In this document: positions 1 to 8,633 of the stretch, piece after piece
How positions within the stretch are numbered: the stretch's first letter is position 1
Layout: the number at the start of each line of letters is the position of its first letter
Origin: NORP240 sp038134485
GTDB taxonomy: Bacteria > Pseudomonadota > Gammaproteobacteria > Pseudomonadales > Pseudohongiellaceae
NCBI GenBank assembly: GCA_038134485.1
Contig: JAYPVG010000009.1
Location: 1 to 64,000, forward strand
Reading direction: 5' to 3'
Length of the DNA stretch: 64,000 nt
Program-made: the position numbers and the translations under genes
The notes under the pieces: generated by a model
Database searches by the model: none
What the model was told of the DNA's origin: nothing
What the model saw: the letters and a program-made list of their open reading frames with translations, nothing else

Positions 1-1
1 G

Positions 2-250
2 CTTGCGCAGATGTATCGTTGGGTCAAACCGCGACTGGCGGTGCCGGTTCACGGTGAGCAGCGGCATATGGCACGCAATGCCGCCATAGCCCGCGAGGCG
101 GAAGTATCGCAGCAGCTGCTGGGTCGTAACGGAGATCTGTTCGATCTGGTTAGAGCACGGGTGGAGCCGGCGATGGCACCGACGGGCAGGTTGTTTCTTG
201 ACGAATCTCGCAAGCGACTGGGAAGGGTAGTAACTTACTCAGGCGCGTGA
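2..250 (+). CDS. C-terminal end of a ribonuclease J-like metallo-beta-lactamase-fold protein (partial)
   Basis: Only the last 82 codons lie in the window; the reading frame is open from base 2 and the start is upstream. The stretch YRWVKPRLAVPVHGE followed by RHMARNAAIAREA resembles the conserved region near the C-terminus of RNase J-type beta-CASP hydrolases, where the His of VPVHGE belongs to the metal or phosphate site. Family members act in the cytoplasm as RNA exo/endonucleases. The metal-binding HxHxDH motif would lie outside the window, so activity cannot be judged. The 3' end overlaps the convergent DUF2256 gene by 16 bp. Confidence 0.7.
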   Translation, partial: LAQMYRWVKPRLAVPVHGEQRHMARNAAIAREAEVSQQLLGRNGDLFDLVRARVEPAMAPTGRLFLDESRKRLGRVVTYSGA

Positions 251-396
251 CTGGAAGTTATTTTCCTGTTTCTTCGACAGCGTTCCGAACAAACCGAAAC
301 CCGGTCCCAGTCCCGCCGCCATTTTTTCCGCCAGCTGAATTCTTTGCCGCAGACAGTGCAGGGTTTACTGGGTAACTTGAGTTTCTGATGGGTCAT
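235..396 (-). CDS. DUF2256 small Cys-rich protein
   Basis: A 53-residue basic protein beginning MTHQKLKLPSKPC. It carries CTVCGKEFSWRKKWRRDW followed by CSERCRR, i.e. two Cys pairs (CxxC and CxxxC) that probably hold zinc, and the Trp-Arg-Lys-Lys core typical of DUF2256. The frame extends 24 codons upstream, but those residues do not look like the family, so the ATG at 396 is preferred. Members are short and of unknown function, often annotated only by the DUF. It is convergent with and overlaps the RNase J-like gene. Confidence 0.75.
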   Translation of the reverse strand: MTHQKLKLPSKPCTVCGKEFSWRKKWRRDWDRVSVCSERCRRNRKITSSHAPE

Positions 397-476
397 CACG
401 CTTTCGCTCGTATTTCTCTCCCGAGAGACCGGGATTCCCGACACCCGGGGCAGGCATCGGTTATTCAATTATTTCA

Positions 477-935
477 TTAACCGGCGATCAAAAGCAGCAG
501 GTGAGTACTTATGACCACGCTGGTCAGCACCAGGCGCATTTTCATGTAGTACCTGATCAAATCAGTGGCATCAGCATCGGTGTGCCGGCGTTCGGCCAGA
601 TAGACCAGCAAGTAGCCCAGCATCAGGACCAGAAGGGTTGGTTTGTAAGCCGTGTCGCCAAGAAGAAGTCCTGACCATGCCATTAGGGCGAAACAGTTGC
701 TGAGCAGGAGCACGATGCGACTGGCTCTTGCCACGCTTTGACCCAGACAGCGTCCCCAAAGTACACCCCCCAGAAAGCTCAGTATGATGGCGCTGTAGCT
801 GGTAAATAGAAAGCGCGGGTCTGCGCCGATCGGCGAGGTGCCGACTAAACTCATCACGGCACTCAGCGCAAAAGGTAGCAGTCCCAGATAGCCCAGCAGG
901 TTAAAAGTCAGTCGTTGCGTCACAGTTCTGCTCAT
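477..935 (-). CDS. DUF3429-type inner-membrane protein
   Basis: 152 residues with about five hydrophobic segments (around residues 12-32, 42-62, 72-92, 97-112 and 132-150), so an integral inner-membrane protein. The region FTSYSAIILSFLGGVLWG in the second segment is characteristic of DUF3429 proteins. No catalytic motif is visible. Function is unknown for the family. It follows the DUF2256 gene in the opposite direction of transcription order (it lies upstream of it on the minus strand, 80 bp away), so the two could share a transcript. Confidence 0.7.
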   Translation of the reverse strand: MSRTVTQRLTFNLLGYLGLLPFALSAVMSLVGTSPIGADPRFLFTSYSAIILSFLGGVLWGRCLGQSVARASRIVLLLSNCFALMAWSGLLLGDTAYKPTLLVLMLGYLLVYLAERRHTDADATDLIRYYMKMRLVLTSVVISTHLLLLIAG

Positions 936-1109
936 TACGCTCTCAGGCCAGGTCCGGATCGCAATCGACGTGCTTCTGCCGAGTGGAGGCCAATGTCATG
1001 GACAAGCTGCGGGATTCCGGCTAGGTTAAGTCAATTCGGGATCGCAACTACAGAATGATTCCGGGGCCGCAAGCTGAAAATTAAATCGAATCAGTCCAGG
1101 AGAATAACA

Positions 1110-1784
1110 ATGATGAGACATAAACGAACGCTGTTAGCAATTGCCGCAACGCTCGGCGTAGCGGTGATTCCCGGTCTATCCATTATCGCCCAACAACAGG
1201 ATGATGAACCGCCGGAAATGGGCTTTTTTATCACCAGCCGTACGATTGGTGATGGTGGCAATCTCGGTGGTCTGGCAGGTGCCGACGCTCACTGTCAGGC
1301 ACTCGCCGAGGCGGCGGGTTCAAACCGCACATGGGCTGCGTATCTGAGCACCCAGGGTCCGGGCGCGGTGAATGCCCGGGATCGCATCGGGTCAGGTCCG
1401 TGGGCCAATGCTAATGGCGTGGTCATGGCTACCAACCTGGAAAGCCTGCATTACGACAATTCCAATTTCAACTGGCAGTTTACCTTGGACGAAAACGGTA
1501 ACCAGTTTGCTTCCCGTATTGATGGCGATCCGGATTTTTCCGAACACGACGTGCTTACCGGTTCTCGAATCGATGGTACCGCTTTTCCGGCAGGACAGGA
1601 CCAGACTTGCAACAACTGGACCAGCAACAGTGAGGGCAGCGCCAGAGTGGGCCATGCGGATCGGTACTCGTTCATGACTCCGGGTTCTCCGTGGAATTCG
1701 GCTCACGGCACGCCGGGTTGCACTCAGGCAAATCTGGTTCAGGTCGGCGGCGCCGGATTGCTGTATTGTTTCGCAACGGACTAG
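1110..1784 (+). CDS. Secreted lectin-like (DUF1554-like) protein
   Basis: 224 residues. The start is supported by AGGAG seven bases upstream of ATG 1110. A signal peptide spans about residues 1-28 (basic MMRHKR, hydrophobic core, then QQQDDE). The mature part opens FFITSRTIGDGGNLGGLAG followed by ADAHCQALAEAAG, and later has TWAAYLST, DQTCNNWTSNSEG and a Cys-containing C-terminus. This layout is typical of the C-type-lectin-like fold seen in DUF1554 proteins of Leptospira and other bacteria. Several Cys suggest disulfides and an extracytoplasmic location. Ligand unknown. Confidence 0.65.
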   Translation: MMRHKRTLLAIAATLGVAVIPGLSIIAQQQDDEPPEMGFFITSRTIGDGGNLGGLAGADAHCQALAEAAGSNRTWAAYLSTQGPGAVNARDRIGSGPWANANGVVMATNLESLHYDNSNFNWQFTLDENGNQFASRIDGDPDFSEHDVLTGSRIDGTAFPAGQDQTCNNWTSNSEGSARVGHADRYSFMTPGSPWNSAHGTPGCTQANLVQVGGAGLLYCFATD

Positions 1785-1876
1785 TTTACCGACGAGCCCA
1801 ATAACCGCTGCAGGAAAATGAAATGAGGCAGGAGCAACATGACGCTTCTGCTTCCTCACCATGAAGGTTGGCACAT

Positions 1877-4018
1877 ATGAAAGCGCACTTCAGGCCAGAT
1901 GAATTCTCAATCACAGGGGCACTCGCAGTCGCGCTTCTGTGTGCTGTGGGTCTGGCAGGCTCCCGGTCTTTGTTCGCCGCTGAGCCCGGGGAACAGCCGG
2001 TTAGCTTCACCGCGGCTCAGGCCAGTCTGGGCGAGCAGCTCTATATTGAAAGCTGCGCCTCCTGTCATGGCGCCAACCTTGAAGGATTCGGACTGGTACC
2101 CAGTCTTAGCGGCAGTTATTTTGCCGACCGTTGGGGCGACCAGGCGGTGTCGAATCTGGCTGACGATGTGAGGCGTATGCCACCGGGTGAGGAAAATTCC
2201 CTGACTGTCGCCGATCGCGCCAATGTACTGGCCTATCTGTTACGGCATAACGGCCTTTCGGCATCCGCCACACCAATACCGGAATTGCCGGTGGACCTTG
2301 CCGGGTTGATCATACCGCGCAGCGAAATTGGTGCGCCGAACGTTCCTGCTGCCAATCCTCTGGTATATCTCACTGACGGGCCGCTGATGGATTCCCGGTT
2401 GCTCGAGAATCTTGGCGCGGTTACCGATGAGTTATTGCTGAATCCGCCGCCCGAGGACTGGCTCAACTGGCGTCGCACGCTTAACGCCTGGGGACACAGC
2501 CCGCTGAATCAGATTGACCGGACCAACGTTGGCGATCTGCAGCTGGCGTGGAGCTGGTCGCTTCCCCCGGGCGCCAATATGATGGCCCCAATCGTCCATG
2601 ACGGGGTGATGTTTACCTACAGCTTTGGCGATGTGGTGCAGGCACTGGACGCGACTAACGGCGAATTACTTTGGGGCTGGCAACGGCAGCTGGAGCCCGG
2701 TCGCGACCCTGACTCCAAGAAAGGGCTGGCAATCTATCGGGACATGCTGATCGTTCCGACATCCGATATGCATCTCATCGCTCTGGACACCCGCACAGGC
2801 CGTGAGCTCTGGGACCATCGGGTGGCACTCGACGGGGAGGATGGTCACTGGTTCAAGAGTGCGCCTATCATCGCCAATGGCCGGGCTGTTATCGGATTGA
2901 CCGGTCGTCAGGCAGTGGAAGGGGGGAATTTTATTCTCGCGGTCGATCTGGAGACAGGTGAGGAGGTCTGGCGGTTTTGGACGATCGCGAGGCCTGAAGA
3001 ACCGGGTGGCGATACCTGGAACGGCCTGCCTCTGGAGCAGCGAACCGGCGGTTCGGTTTGGGTCCCCGGCAGCTTCGATCCCGAGCTGAACCTGGTTTAT
3101 TTCGGTCCGGCGCCTACCTATGACACGGAGAGGCTGCGCCAGGGATCCGCCGACCTCGGAAAGAGTAACGACGCACTGTTTACCAACAGCACCGTCGCGC
3201 TCGACGCGGACACCGGACGTCTGGTCTGGCACTATCAGCACGCCCGCAACGATCAGCTTGACCATGACTGGGCCTACGAGCGTCAGATTATGGAACTTTC
3301 GGTCAATGGTGAAAGGCGCAAGGTGGTGGTAACTGGCGGCAAGCTGGCAATCTTCGAAGCCATGGATGCCGCTACCGGGGAGTACCTGTGGTCCTTCGAC
3401 ATGGACATGCAGAATGTGTATTCCGAGATCAATCCCGTCAACGGCGAAAAGACCCTGTATCCCGCCGCCATTCCGGCGCTGGATGACGCGCTGAGTCAGT
3501 TTTCCCTGCCCGGTATCTGTCCGGACTGGCTGGGCGCCCGGAACATGCAGTCCACGGCCTATAACCCACAGACCCGACGCCTTTTCATTCCGCTCTCGGA
3601 TACCTGTCTCGATGACCAGACCGGTGAGCGTTGGCAGAAATATCCGGACCCGGATACCGACGGTAGTTACGGGATTATTCAGGCGGTGGACATGGATACC
3701 AGAAATATCGTCTGGACTGCGCGCCAGACCGGCCCCCAGGCAGCGGCCAACCTCGTTACCGACGGTGGACTTTTATTCATCGGCTCGGTAGATCGCTGGT
3801 TCAAGGCGCTGGACCAGGACACTGGCGAAGTGCTTTGGCAACGCCGTCTGGATAACGCATTGAATTCCTACCCGGTCACGTATCAGGCTGGCAGCGTGCA
3901 GTACGTTGCCGTGGCGACCAATAGCGGCGGTATCCACACGCGCACCATGCGAAACGCGGCGGCTATCAATTTACCTGCGTCCGGTGCAACGATGTGGGTA
4001 TTCGCTCTGCCGGAGTAA
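1877..4018 (+). CDS. Exported quinoprotein (PQQ) dehydrogenase with N-terminal cytochrome c domain
   Basis: 713 residues. ATG 1877 is chosen because AAGG sits nine bases upstream; a TTG nine bases earlier is in frame but less well placed. Signal peptide about residues 1-34. A cytochrome c domain follows with haem motif C60xxC63H64. An eight-bladed quinoprotein propeller fills roughly residues 190-710, with repeated blade signatures such as VVQALDATNGELLWGW and LIALDTRTGRELWDH. The family oxidises alcohols or sugars in the periplasm, passing electrons to haem. Two oddities: the haem domain is N-terminal rather than C-terminal as in type II quinohaemoprotein alcohol dehydrogenases, and no adjacent Cys-Cys pair (the usual vicinal disulfide) is present. 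Substrate unknown. Confidence 0.82.
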   Translation: MKAHFRPDEFSITGALAVALLCAVGLAGSRSLFAAEPGEQPVSFTAAQASLGEQLYIESCASCHGANLEGFGLVPSLSGSYFADRWGDQAVSNLADDVRRMPPGEENSLTVADRANVLAYLLRHNGLSASATPIPELPVDLAGLIIPRSEIGAPNVPAANPLVYLTDGPLMDSRLLENLGAVTDELLLNPPPEDWLNWRRTLNAWGHSPLNQIDRTNVGDLQLAWSWSLPPGANMMAPIVHDGVMFTYSFGDVVQALDATNGELLWGWQRQLEPGRDPDSKKGLAIYRDMLIVPTSDMHLIALDTRTGRELWDHRVALDGEDGHWFKSAPIIANGRAVIGLTGRQAVEGGNFILAVDLETGEEVWRFWTIARPEEPGGDTWNGLPLEQRTGGSVWVPGSFDPELNLVYFGPAPTYDTERLRQGSADLGKSNDALFTNSTVALDADTGRLVWHYQHARNDQLDHDWAYERQIMELSVNGERRKVVVTGGKLAIFEAMDAATGEYLWSFDMDMQNVYSEINPVNGEKTLYPAAIPALDDALSQFSLPGICPDWLGARNMQSTAYNPQTRRLFIPLSDTCLDDQTGERWQKYPDPDTDGSYGIIQAVDMDTRNIVWTARQTGPQAAANLVTDGGLLFIGSVDRWFKALDQDTGEVLWQRRLDNALNSYPVTYQAGSVQYVAVATNSGGIHTRTMRNAAAINLPASGATMWVFALPE

Positions 4019-4049
4019 CCCTGAACCTCGGACGGAAGTAATGGGGTCT

Positions 4050-4083
4050 GAGGTCGGAATCGCTGTTGCAGTGATCCGACCTC
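4050..4083. terminator. Bidirectional terminator-like hairpin
   Basis: GAGGTCGGA at 4050-4058 pairs perfectly with TCCGACCTC at 4075-4083. The interior can extend the stem through TC/GA and CTG/CAG with single-base bulges, leaving a short loop. It lies between two convergent genes, so it could end transcription in both directions. There is no long U-tract on either strand, which lowers confidence in intrinsic termination. Confidence 0.5.
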
Positions 4084-4093
4084 TTCTCAACAA

Positions 4094-5131
4094 TCAGTCG
4101 TCGACACCAAATTCTTCGTGAATTTCCAGCGTGCGTGCTCCTGCCAGTGATCCCGGCATCGAGTAGTTGCCCTCGTGGCAGGCGTATTCGTATAGCCTGT
4201 CTTCGGTGGCGTAGAAGCTCAGCTCGGCAGTCCAGGTCTGGCTGTAGAGATTGCTGTCTTCCACGGTAAATCGATACAGCATCTCGCCGTCAGAATAGCG
4301 GCTGAAACGCTCGGTGATGCGACCCTGCTTGGTGATCGGCACCGAACTCTGGCGCAGCTGCTGGGGCTTGATGTTGACAGTCTCCACTACCAGTTGATCT
4401 CCCTCGTACCAGCCGACCGAGTCACCGAACCAGGGTTCGTGCACCGTGGGGAGACGATTGGCGCGCGCTTCTTCCGGGCCGTCGAAAATCGGAATGATAC
4501 GGGCGTCATGCACCATTTCCACCAGGATCATCACGTAGTCATCGGTCTGCACAAACTGATAAGTGTTGTTATACAGCGCCCCCATCATGCCGGGTCCGGC
4601 CTTGTTGCCGAACCCGATCAGGCAGCGTTCGGAATTGGGGAATGCCTCCGGGCCGCTGAAGTCCGCAATACCGGTTGCATAGCGCGCGCCGAAACTCTCG
4701 CGCTCGAAATCGAAGCGCGGATTGTCCAGCCAGGGTACCCGGCCATTCTCCGGGTTGACGATGTAGGAGGTCCGGTATTCGCCTTTGATCAGTGCCAGAT
4801 TCGAACCGGGGTCGACCCAGAAATTGTTGTAGGCGCGCACACCGAAATCGTCCGCTCCCTGCTCAGGCAGGTCGTTGACGCCGTCACCCTCGTCGAGGCC
4901 GCCCTCGATGCCGGCGATAGGCGTTCGGGCGGCTATCACCCGGGCTTCCTCCGACGAAACCACCAGGGTCTGGGCGTACTCCGGACGCTGCAGGTTCGTT
5001 AGGGAGGCATTGGTCCAGATGCCCTCCAGATCGGGCTTGTCTGCTACCTGGGCGCGTACCGGGGTCGAGGTGGCAGTGATGATGAGCGCCGCTGCGCAGC
5101 TGCCAAGCAGGAAGATTCGTGAGGAACGCAT
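4094..5131 (-). CDS. Exported protein of unknown function (paralogue of the gene at 37993)
   Basis: 345 residues with a signal peptide to about residue 27 (ending PVRAQ). I do not recognise a named function. Conserved blocks shared with the protein at 37993-38982 include DLEGIWTNASLT, YNNFWVDPGS, TSYIVNPENG, ERCLIGFGNKAGP, YNNTYQFVQTDDYVMILVEM, WFGDSVGWYEGDQLVVETVN and YACHEGNYSMPGSLAG. The aromatic and acidic blocks suggest a beta-rich periplasmic protein. The two copies are about the same length, and both lie beside PQQ-type dehydrogenases and other exported oxidative enzymes. It is convergent with the PQQ dehydrogenase. Confidence 0.75.
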   Translation of the reverse strand: MRSSRIFLLGSCAAALIITATSTPVRAQVADKPDLEGIWTNASLTNLQRPEYAQTLVVSSEEARVIAARTPIAGIEGGLDEGDGVNDLPEQGADDFGVRAYNNFWVDPGSNLALIKGEYRTSYIVNPENGRVPWLDNPRFDFERESFGARYATGIADFSGPEAFPNSERCLIGFGNKAGPGMMGALYNNTYQFVQTDDYVMILVEMVHDARIIPIFDGPEEARANRLPTVHEPWFGDSVGWYEGDQLVVETVNIKPQQLRQSSVPITKQGRITERFSRYSDGEMLYRFTVEDSNLYSQTWTAELSFYATEDRLYEYACHEGNYSMPGSLAGARTLEIHEEFGVDD

Positions 5132-5269
5132 TGAGTGGCTCTCTTTGTTTCTTTGATGGAGTCTGAACGATACGAAAGACGCGGACGCTTGTCCATCGCC
5201 AATTTACCTCCCGGCGATCAACAGTTCGCTGTGCCGGAGTCGCAAAGCGTGTCCGCATTTTTTCTCGCG

Positions 5270-5899
5270 CTAGAGAATTTCAAATACGAATACCCGACTC
5301 GCACTTGAGGGAACTTCGCCGGAGTGGCGGGTGCCGGCCGCAATGAAATGCACGTTCGGCAATGATGCGGCGTCGAACCAGACCACTACCGCGTCATGCT
5401 GATGAAGATGAACGGCGCTATCGGATGCGGAATGTCCGGGCGGGTATTCCCACACTCTCACCCGTTCGTTGGATCGACGATCAAGGGGGCCGTCGTCCGG
5501 GAATACTGCGATACCCGAGTCGACAGTCGAAGGTTCGCCGACATCCCGTTTGATCTGGATAAATATCGCCTGCAGCGGTGCATCGCTGACGCCGGTCTCG
5601 GTGTGGGTAACGCCACTGGGCTGGAAGGAAATGTTCCAGGCATCGGTATGCACTTCTCGAGCCTCGCCCTCCAGGGAGGTAATGATCCGGTCGCCGGGAG
5701 CATAGTAAACACCTGTATGCGGGTAGCGATGACGATGTACCGGATAGCCTCGCTTGAGCCAGCTGATATCCCAGACGATGACGTGCTCGTTTTCCAGTAC
5801 TTTTTCCGCACCTTCGCGAGGGTAGGCGGCTGGGAAATCGTCCTGTCCCAGGCCTGAAGCATGGAAAAAAACGCCAATAATCAAAAACAAAGTTCGCAT
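5270..5899 (-). CDS. Exported cupin-like protein
   Basis: 209 residues starting MRTLFLIIGVF, preceded by GGAG; the frame continues upstream but without signal-peptide character, so ATG 5899 is chosen. Signal peptide about residues 1-18. The mature part has a probable cupin domain: VIVWDISWLKRGYPVHRHRYPH, with a cluster of His residues that could bind metal, then FQPSGVTHTETGVSD, and a second half with HLHQHDAVVVWFD that may be a second degenerate cupin. Function unknown. It is divergent from the DUF1080 gene at 6075, sharing a 175-bp intergenic region. Confidence 0.55.
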   Translation of the reverse strand: MRTLFLIIGVFFHASGLGQDDFPAAYPREGAEKVLENEHVIVWDISWLKRGYPVHRHRYPHTGVYYAPGDRIITSLEGEAREVHTDAWNISFQPSGVTHTETGVSDAPLQAIFIQIKRDVGEPSTVDSGIAVFPDDGPLDRRSNERVRVWEYPPGHSASDSAVHLHQHDAVVVWFDAASLPNVHFIAAGTRHSGEVPSSASRVFVFEIL

Positions 5900-6032
5900 A
5901 ATTTTTCTCCGGCCTGGCAAGGCGAGATCCCTATTTTCAATTGCTGGACAGTAACTGCGACAGGCTTTAGGCTGTGAATCTGGCAACGACGATAACATGA
6001 CTCTTATATCTGGCCAATTGCCGGAGACCGAG

Positions 6033-6059
6033 CTCAACTCACTCAACTCACTCAATAAT
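6033..6059. repeat. Short 9-bp tandem repeat upstream of the DUF1080 gene
   Basis: CTCAACTCA occurs twice in direct succession (6033-6041 and 6042-6050), followed by a partial third unit CTCAATAAT. It lies 15 bases upstream of the ATG at 6075 in the divergent cupin/DUF1080 promoter region. It could be a slippage-prone spacer or a binding array; the sequence does not decide. Confidence 0.6.
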
Positions 6060-6074
6060 GCAGAGTAGCAATCC

Positions 6075-6866
6075 ATGCTAAAACGATTTTTACTTGTCAT
6101 TGGCCTGACTTGTGGTTGCACCGCAATTGCACAGACTCAGTCGGACCGCGGTGCCGACAACTGGATAGCGCTATTTAACGGGCAAGATCTCGCAGGCTGG
6201 ATTCCGAAATTTACCGGCCACCAGCTGGGCGTCAATTACCTGGATACTTTTCGGGTCGAAAACGGATTGTTTACCGTGTCCTACGACAATTGGACAGACT
6301 TCAACAGCGAGTTCGGCCATATCTTTTATCGTGAACCGTTTTCTCATTATCTGCTCAGGGTGGAGTACCGTTTTGTGGGCGAACAGGTGACTAACGGTCC
6401 AGGCTGGGCTTTTCGCAACAACGGCATCATGCTGCATAGTCAGGATCCGGCCAGCATGACCGTGGAGCAGGAATTTCCAGTCTCCATCGAGGCGCAGATG
6501 CTGGGCGGCAATGGTCTTGATCCGCGGCCCACGGCCAATGTCTGCTCGCCAGGTACTCACTACGTAATGAACGGCGAGCTGGTTACCGTCCATTGCACCA
6601 ATTCCAGTTCGCAGACCTATCACGGTGATCAGTGGGTCACCCTGGAAATTGAGGTGCGGGGCAGCGATCTGATTCGCCACGTGGTGAATGGGGAAACTGT
6701 GTTCGAGTACTCCGGGGTGCAACTGGACGAGTCAGATCCCGACGCACAGCGGCTAATTGCCAGTGGTGCCGGGCTCGCAATTAGCGGCGGTTATATCGCG
6801 GTGCAGGCGGAAAGCCACCCGACGGAAATTCGCCGCATCGACCTGCTGCCCCTGGAACCCGATTGA
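6075..6866 (+). CDS. Exported DUF1080 (3-keto-disaccharide hydrolase-type) protein
   Basis: 263 residues, signal peptide to about residue 20 (ending IAQTQ). The mature protein opens DNWIALFNGQDLAGWIPKF, the standard start of the DUF1080 lectin-like beta-sandwich, and continues with RVENGLFTVSYDNW, GIMLHSQDP and WVTLEIEVRGSDLIRH. Characterised relatives hydrolyse 3-keto-glycosides; others are only predicted carbohydrate-binding or hydrolase proteins. A second DUF1080 gene lies at 29188. It stands alone here, divergent from the cupin gene and convergent with the TolB-like gene 19 bp downstream. Confidence 0.8.
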   Translation: MLKRFLLVIGLTCGCTAIAQTQSDRGADNWIALFNGQDLAGWIPKFTGHQLGVNYLDTFRVENGLFTVSYDNWTDFNSEFGHIFYREPFSHYLLRVEYRFVGEQVTNGPGWAFRNNGIMLHSQDPASMTVEQEFPVSIEAQMLGGNGLDPRPTANVCSPGTHYVMNGELVTVHCTNSSSQTYHGDQWVTLEIEVRGSDLIRHVVNGETVFEYSGVQLDESDPDAQRLIASGAGLAISGGYIAVQAESHPTEIRRIDLLPLEPD

Positions 6867-6885
6867 TCCGTCATCGCGTGGGTTG

Positions 6886-7878
6886 TTACCACCGGGGCCT
6901 GGTGCTGACGTAGTTTGGGTCATTGGTAAGCTGGGTGACTATTCCGCTGGGAATATGCAGCTTGAATATCTCCCAGTTCCCGCTGCGATCGGATTCAAAC
7001 AGCAGCCATTCTCCGTCTCTAGAAAAAAACGGATGGCCGTCATTGGCCGGTGACTGCGTGACTCGCCGAGGTCGTGCGTCCGGCTCGGTCAGATCCAGCA
7101 GCAGGATATCGTCTTTACCCCCAGCGGTAGTGGAATTGGTTTGCCAGGCTAACAGGTTACCGTCCATGGAGATCGCTGCGCGCCGGTTTCGGAACTCCCA
7201 GCTGGTCACCTGCAGATCGGTTCGCTTGCCCTGGCTGTCAAACTCGGAAAGTATGATGGCGATAGTGCGGGCAGCCTGCTGATCTGATGGGATTTCGCTC
7301 TGATAGACGACTTTGCGCCCGGCGCTCATGCCATTGCTGACCAGTGTGCCCACCGGAATCGGTTCAACTACGATTGCGGGATCTGCCAGTTCGGTGACCA
7401 GCCCGTGGTTATCTCCGCAGTCCCGCGCATAGGTGAGCACCTCGTCGTCCATAGACAGGGCTGCATGATGCAGGGAGCATCCGGTCTGTTCGCGAATCAG
7501 TGTCCGCTCACCCGTAAGCAGATCGTCGCGGTACAGGCTCGCCGGTCCCTGAGTGCCGGATTCAGCGCTTTCGAATTCGGCGTAGATCACGTAACGACCG
7601 TCGCTGGTAACCGAAGGGTGATCCAGGTGTCTGGCGGACGGTCCGCGACCGGGATGCCGCAGCAGCCTGGGATTTGTGCCGTCGGCTTCCATCACCCAGA
7701 TGCTCGCACCGCCGTAAAAGCCGGGAATATCGGGGGTTGCCGCATCGGACCCGGTGTTTTCAAAACGCTGGAATACCACCGGGTTCTGGTAGCGGTGCTC
7801 GGCTGCCAGTGAGTTAATTGCAATCCCGAACAGGATACCTGTGACGATTGCAGCGTTTACCAGATTTCGTATCCCCAT
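6886..7878 (-). CDS. Exported TolB-like (PD40) beta-propeller protein
   Basis: 330 residues, signal peptide to about residue 25. Repeated WD40-like PD40 blades are visible: GASIWVMEADGTNPRLL, HPSVTSDGRYVIYAEF, GHPFFSRDGEWLLFESD and NWEIFKLHIPSG. The layout resembles TolB C-terminal propellers without the TolB N-terminal domain. Such proteins act in the periplasm as binding or scaffold domains; no catalytic residues are evident. It is transcribed after the chorismate mutase gene on the same strand with a 19-bp gap, so the two are probably co-transcribed. Confidence 0.7.
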   Translation of the reverse strand: MGIRNLVNAAIVTGILFGIAINSLAAEHRYQNPVVFQRFENTGSDAATPDIPGFYGGASIWVMEADGTNPRLLRHPGRGPSARHLDHPSVTSDGRYVIYAEFESAESGTQGPASLYRDDLLTGERTLIREQTGCSLHHAALSMDDEVLTYARDCGDNHGLVTELADPAIVVEPIPVGTLVSNGMSAGRKVVYQSEIPSDQQAARTIAIILSEFDSQGKRTDLQVTSWEFRNRRAAISMDGNLLAWQTNSTTAGGKDDILLLDLTEPDARPRRVTQSPANDGHPFFSRDGEWLLFESDRSGNWEIFKLHIPSGIVTQLTNDPNYVSTRPRW

Positions 7879-7897
7879 AACTGTCCTTGGCTCCTTT

Positions 7898-8473
7898 TCA
7901 GTTTTGTTTTGCTGTGGGGTCTGCCTTTACCGCGATCAGGCTTTCAAACAAGAGGTCTTTGTCACTCTCGGTCAGATTCGCGACCGTCATAGCCTTATGG
8001 AATAATTGGCGGTGCTGTTCATCGACGCTTTTTCCGGATTGCAACAGCAAAGCAATGTTCGCAATTATAAGCTCTCCCAGGTCAGTGATAGCGGGTCGAA
8101 TACGATTGGCGAGGTCCAGCGGCTGCGCAGTGGTCGGCGTACTTTGCCAGTCGGCGAGGTGGCGATACTGGATGGCCTTCGCAACTGCAATTTGGGCGGC
8201 AAAAAAACCTTCAATGGACTCCGGGTCGAGACCCCGCCGGCTGGCGCCCAGTTTGGAGTCATCTATTACCATTCGTTCCCGCTGCTGATCTTCTATCGCC
8301 AAGTCGTTGTGGTGTTTGTACAGAGCCACCTGCTCCATGTACGAAAGGCGCTCGTTAATCAGCGCAAACAGGGTTTCATGGCCACCGTCGTAATTGGCTG
8401 TCTCTAACGGCGTGCCAAACAGCAACAGCAAGCTGAGAGCGAAGGTTCGGATACCGAAGGGGATTGCATGCAT
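7898..8473 (-). CDS. Exported (AroQ-gamma type) chorismate mutase
   Basis: 191 residues with an N-terminal hydrophobic signal (about residues 1-26). The mature region matches the secreted AroQ-gamma family: LFALINERLSYMEQVALYKH, then NDLAIEDQQRE, GLDPESIEGFFAAQIAVAKA and IQYRHLADW. The Arg of INER, Lys of LYKH, Asp/Arg of IEDQQRE and Gln of AAQI correspond to the active-site set that converts chorismate to prephenate. Exported forms need prephenate-processing partners in the periplasm; none is encoded nearby. It is divergent from the CoA-transferase gene and upstream of the PD40 gene. Confidence 0.85.
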   Translation of the reverse strand: MHAIPFGIRTFALSLLLLFGTPLETANYDGGHETLFALINERLSYMEQVALYKHHNDLAIEDQQRERMVIDDSKLGASRRGLDPESIEGFFAAQIAVAKAIQYRHLADWQSTPTTAQPLDLANRIRPAITDLGELIIANIALLLQSGKSVDEQHRQLFHKAMTVANLTESDKDLLFESLIAVKADPTAKQN

Positions 8474-8633
8474 GCAGAGGTTCCGCGTAAGGGTTTATAC
8501 TCAGGCCTGTATGAGCTATTGAACCACACTAAGCGGTTCAGGAAAATTGCAGTGATACTGGAAAAACTCCGGATAAAAAGAGCTAGCGGCAGTCTTCAAA
8601 AGCCGCTAATCCATTCAATGGAAAACAAGTCAA

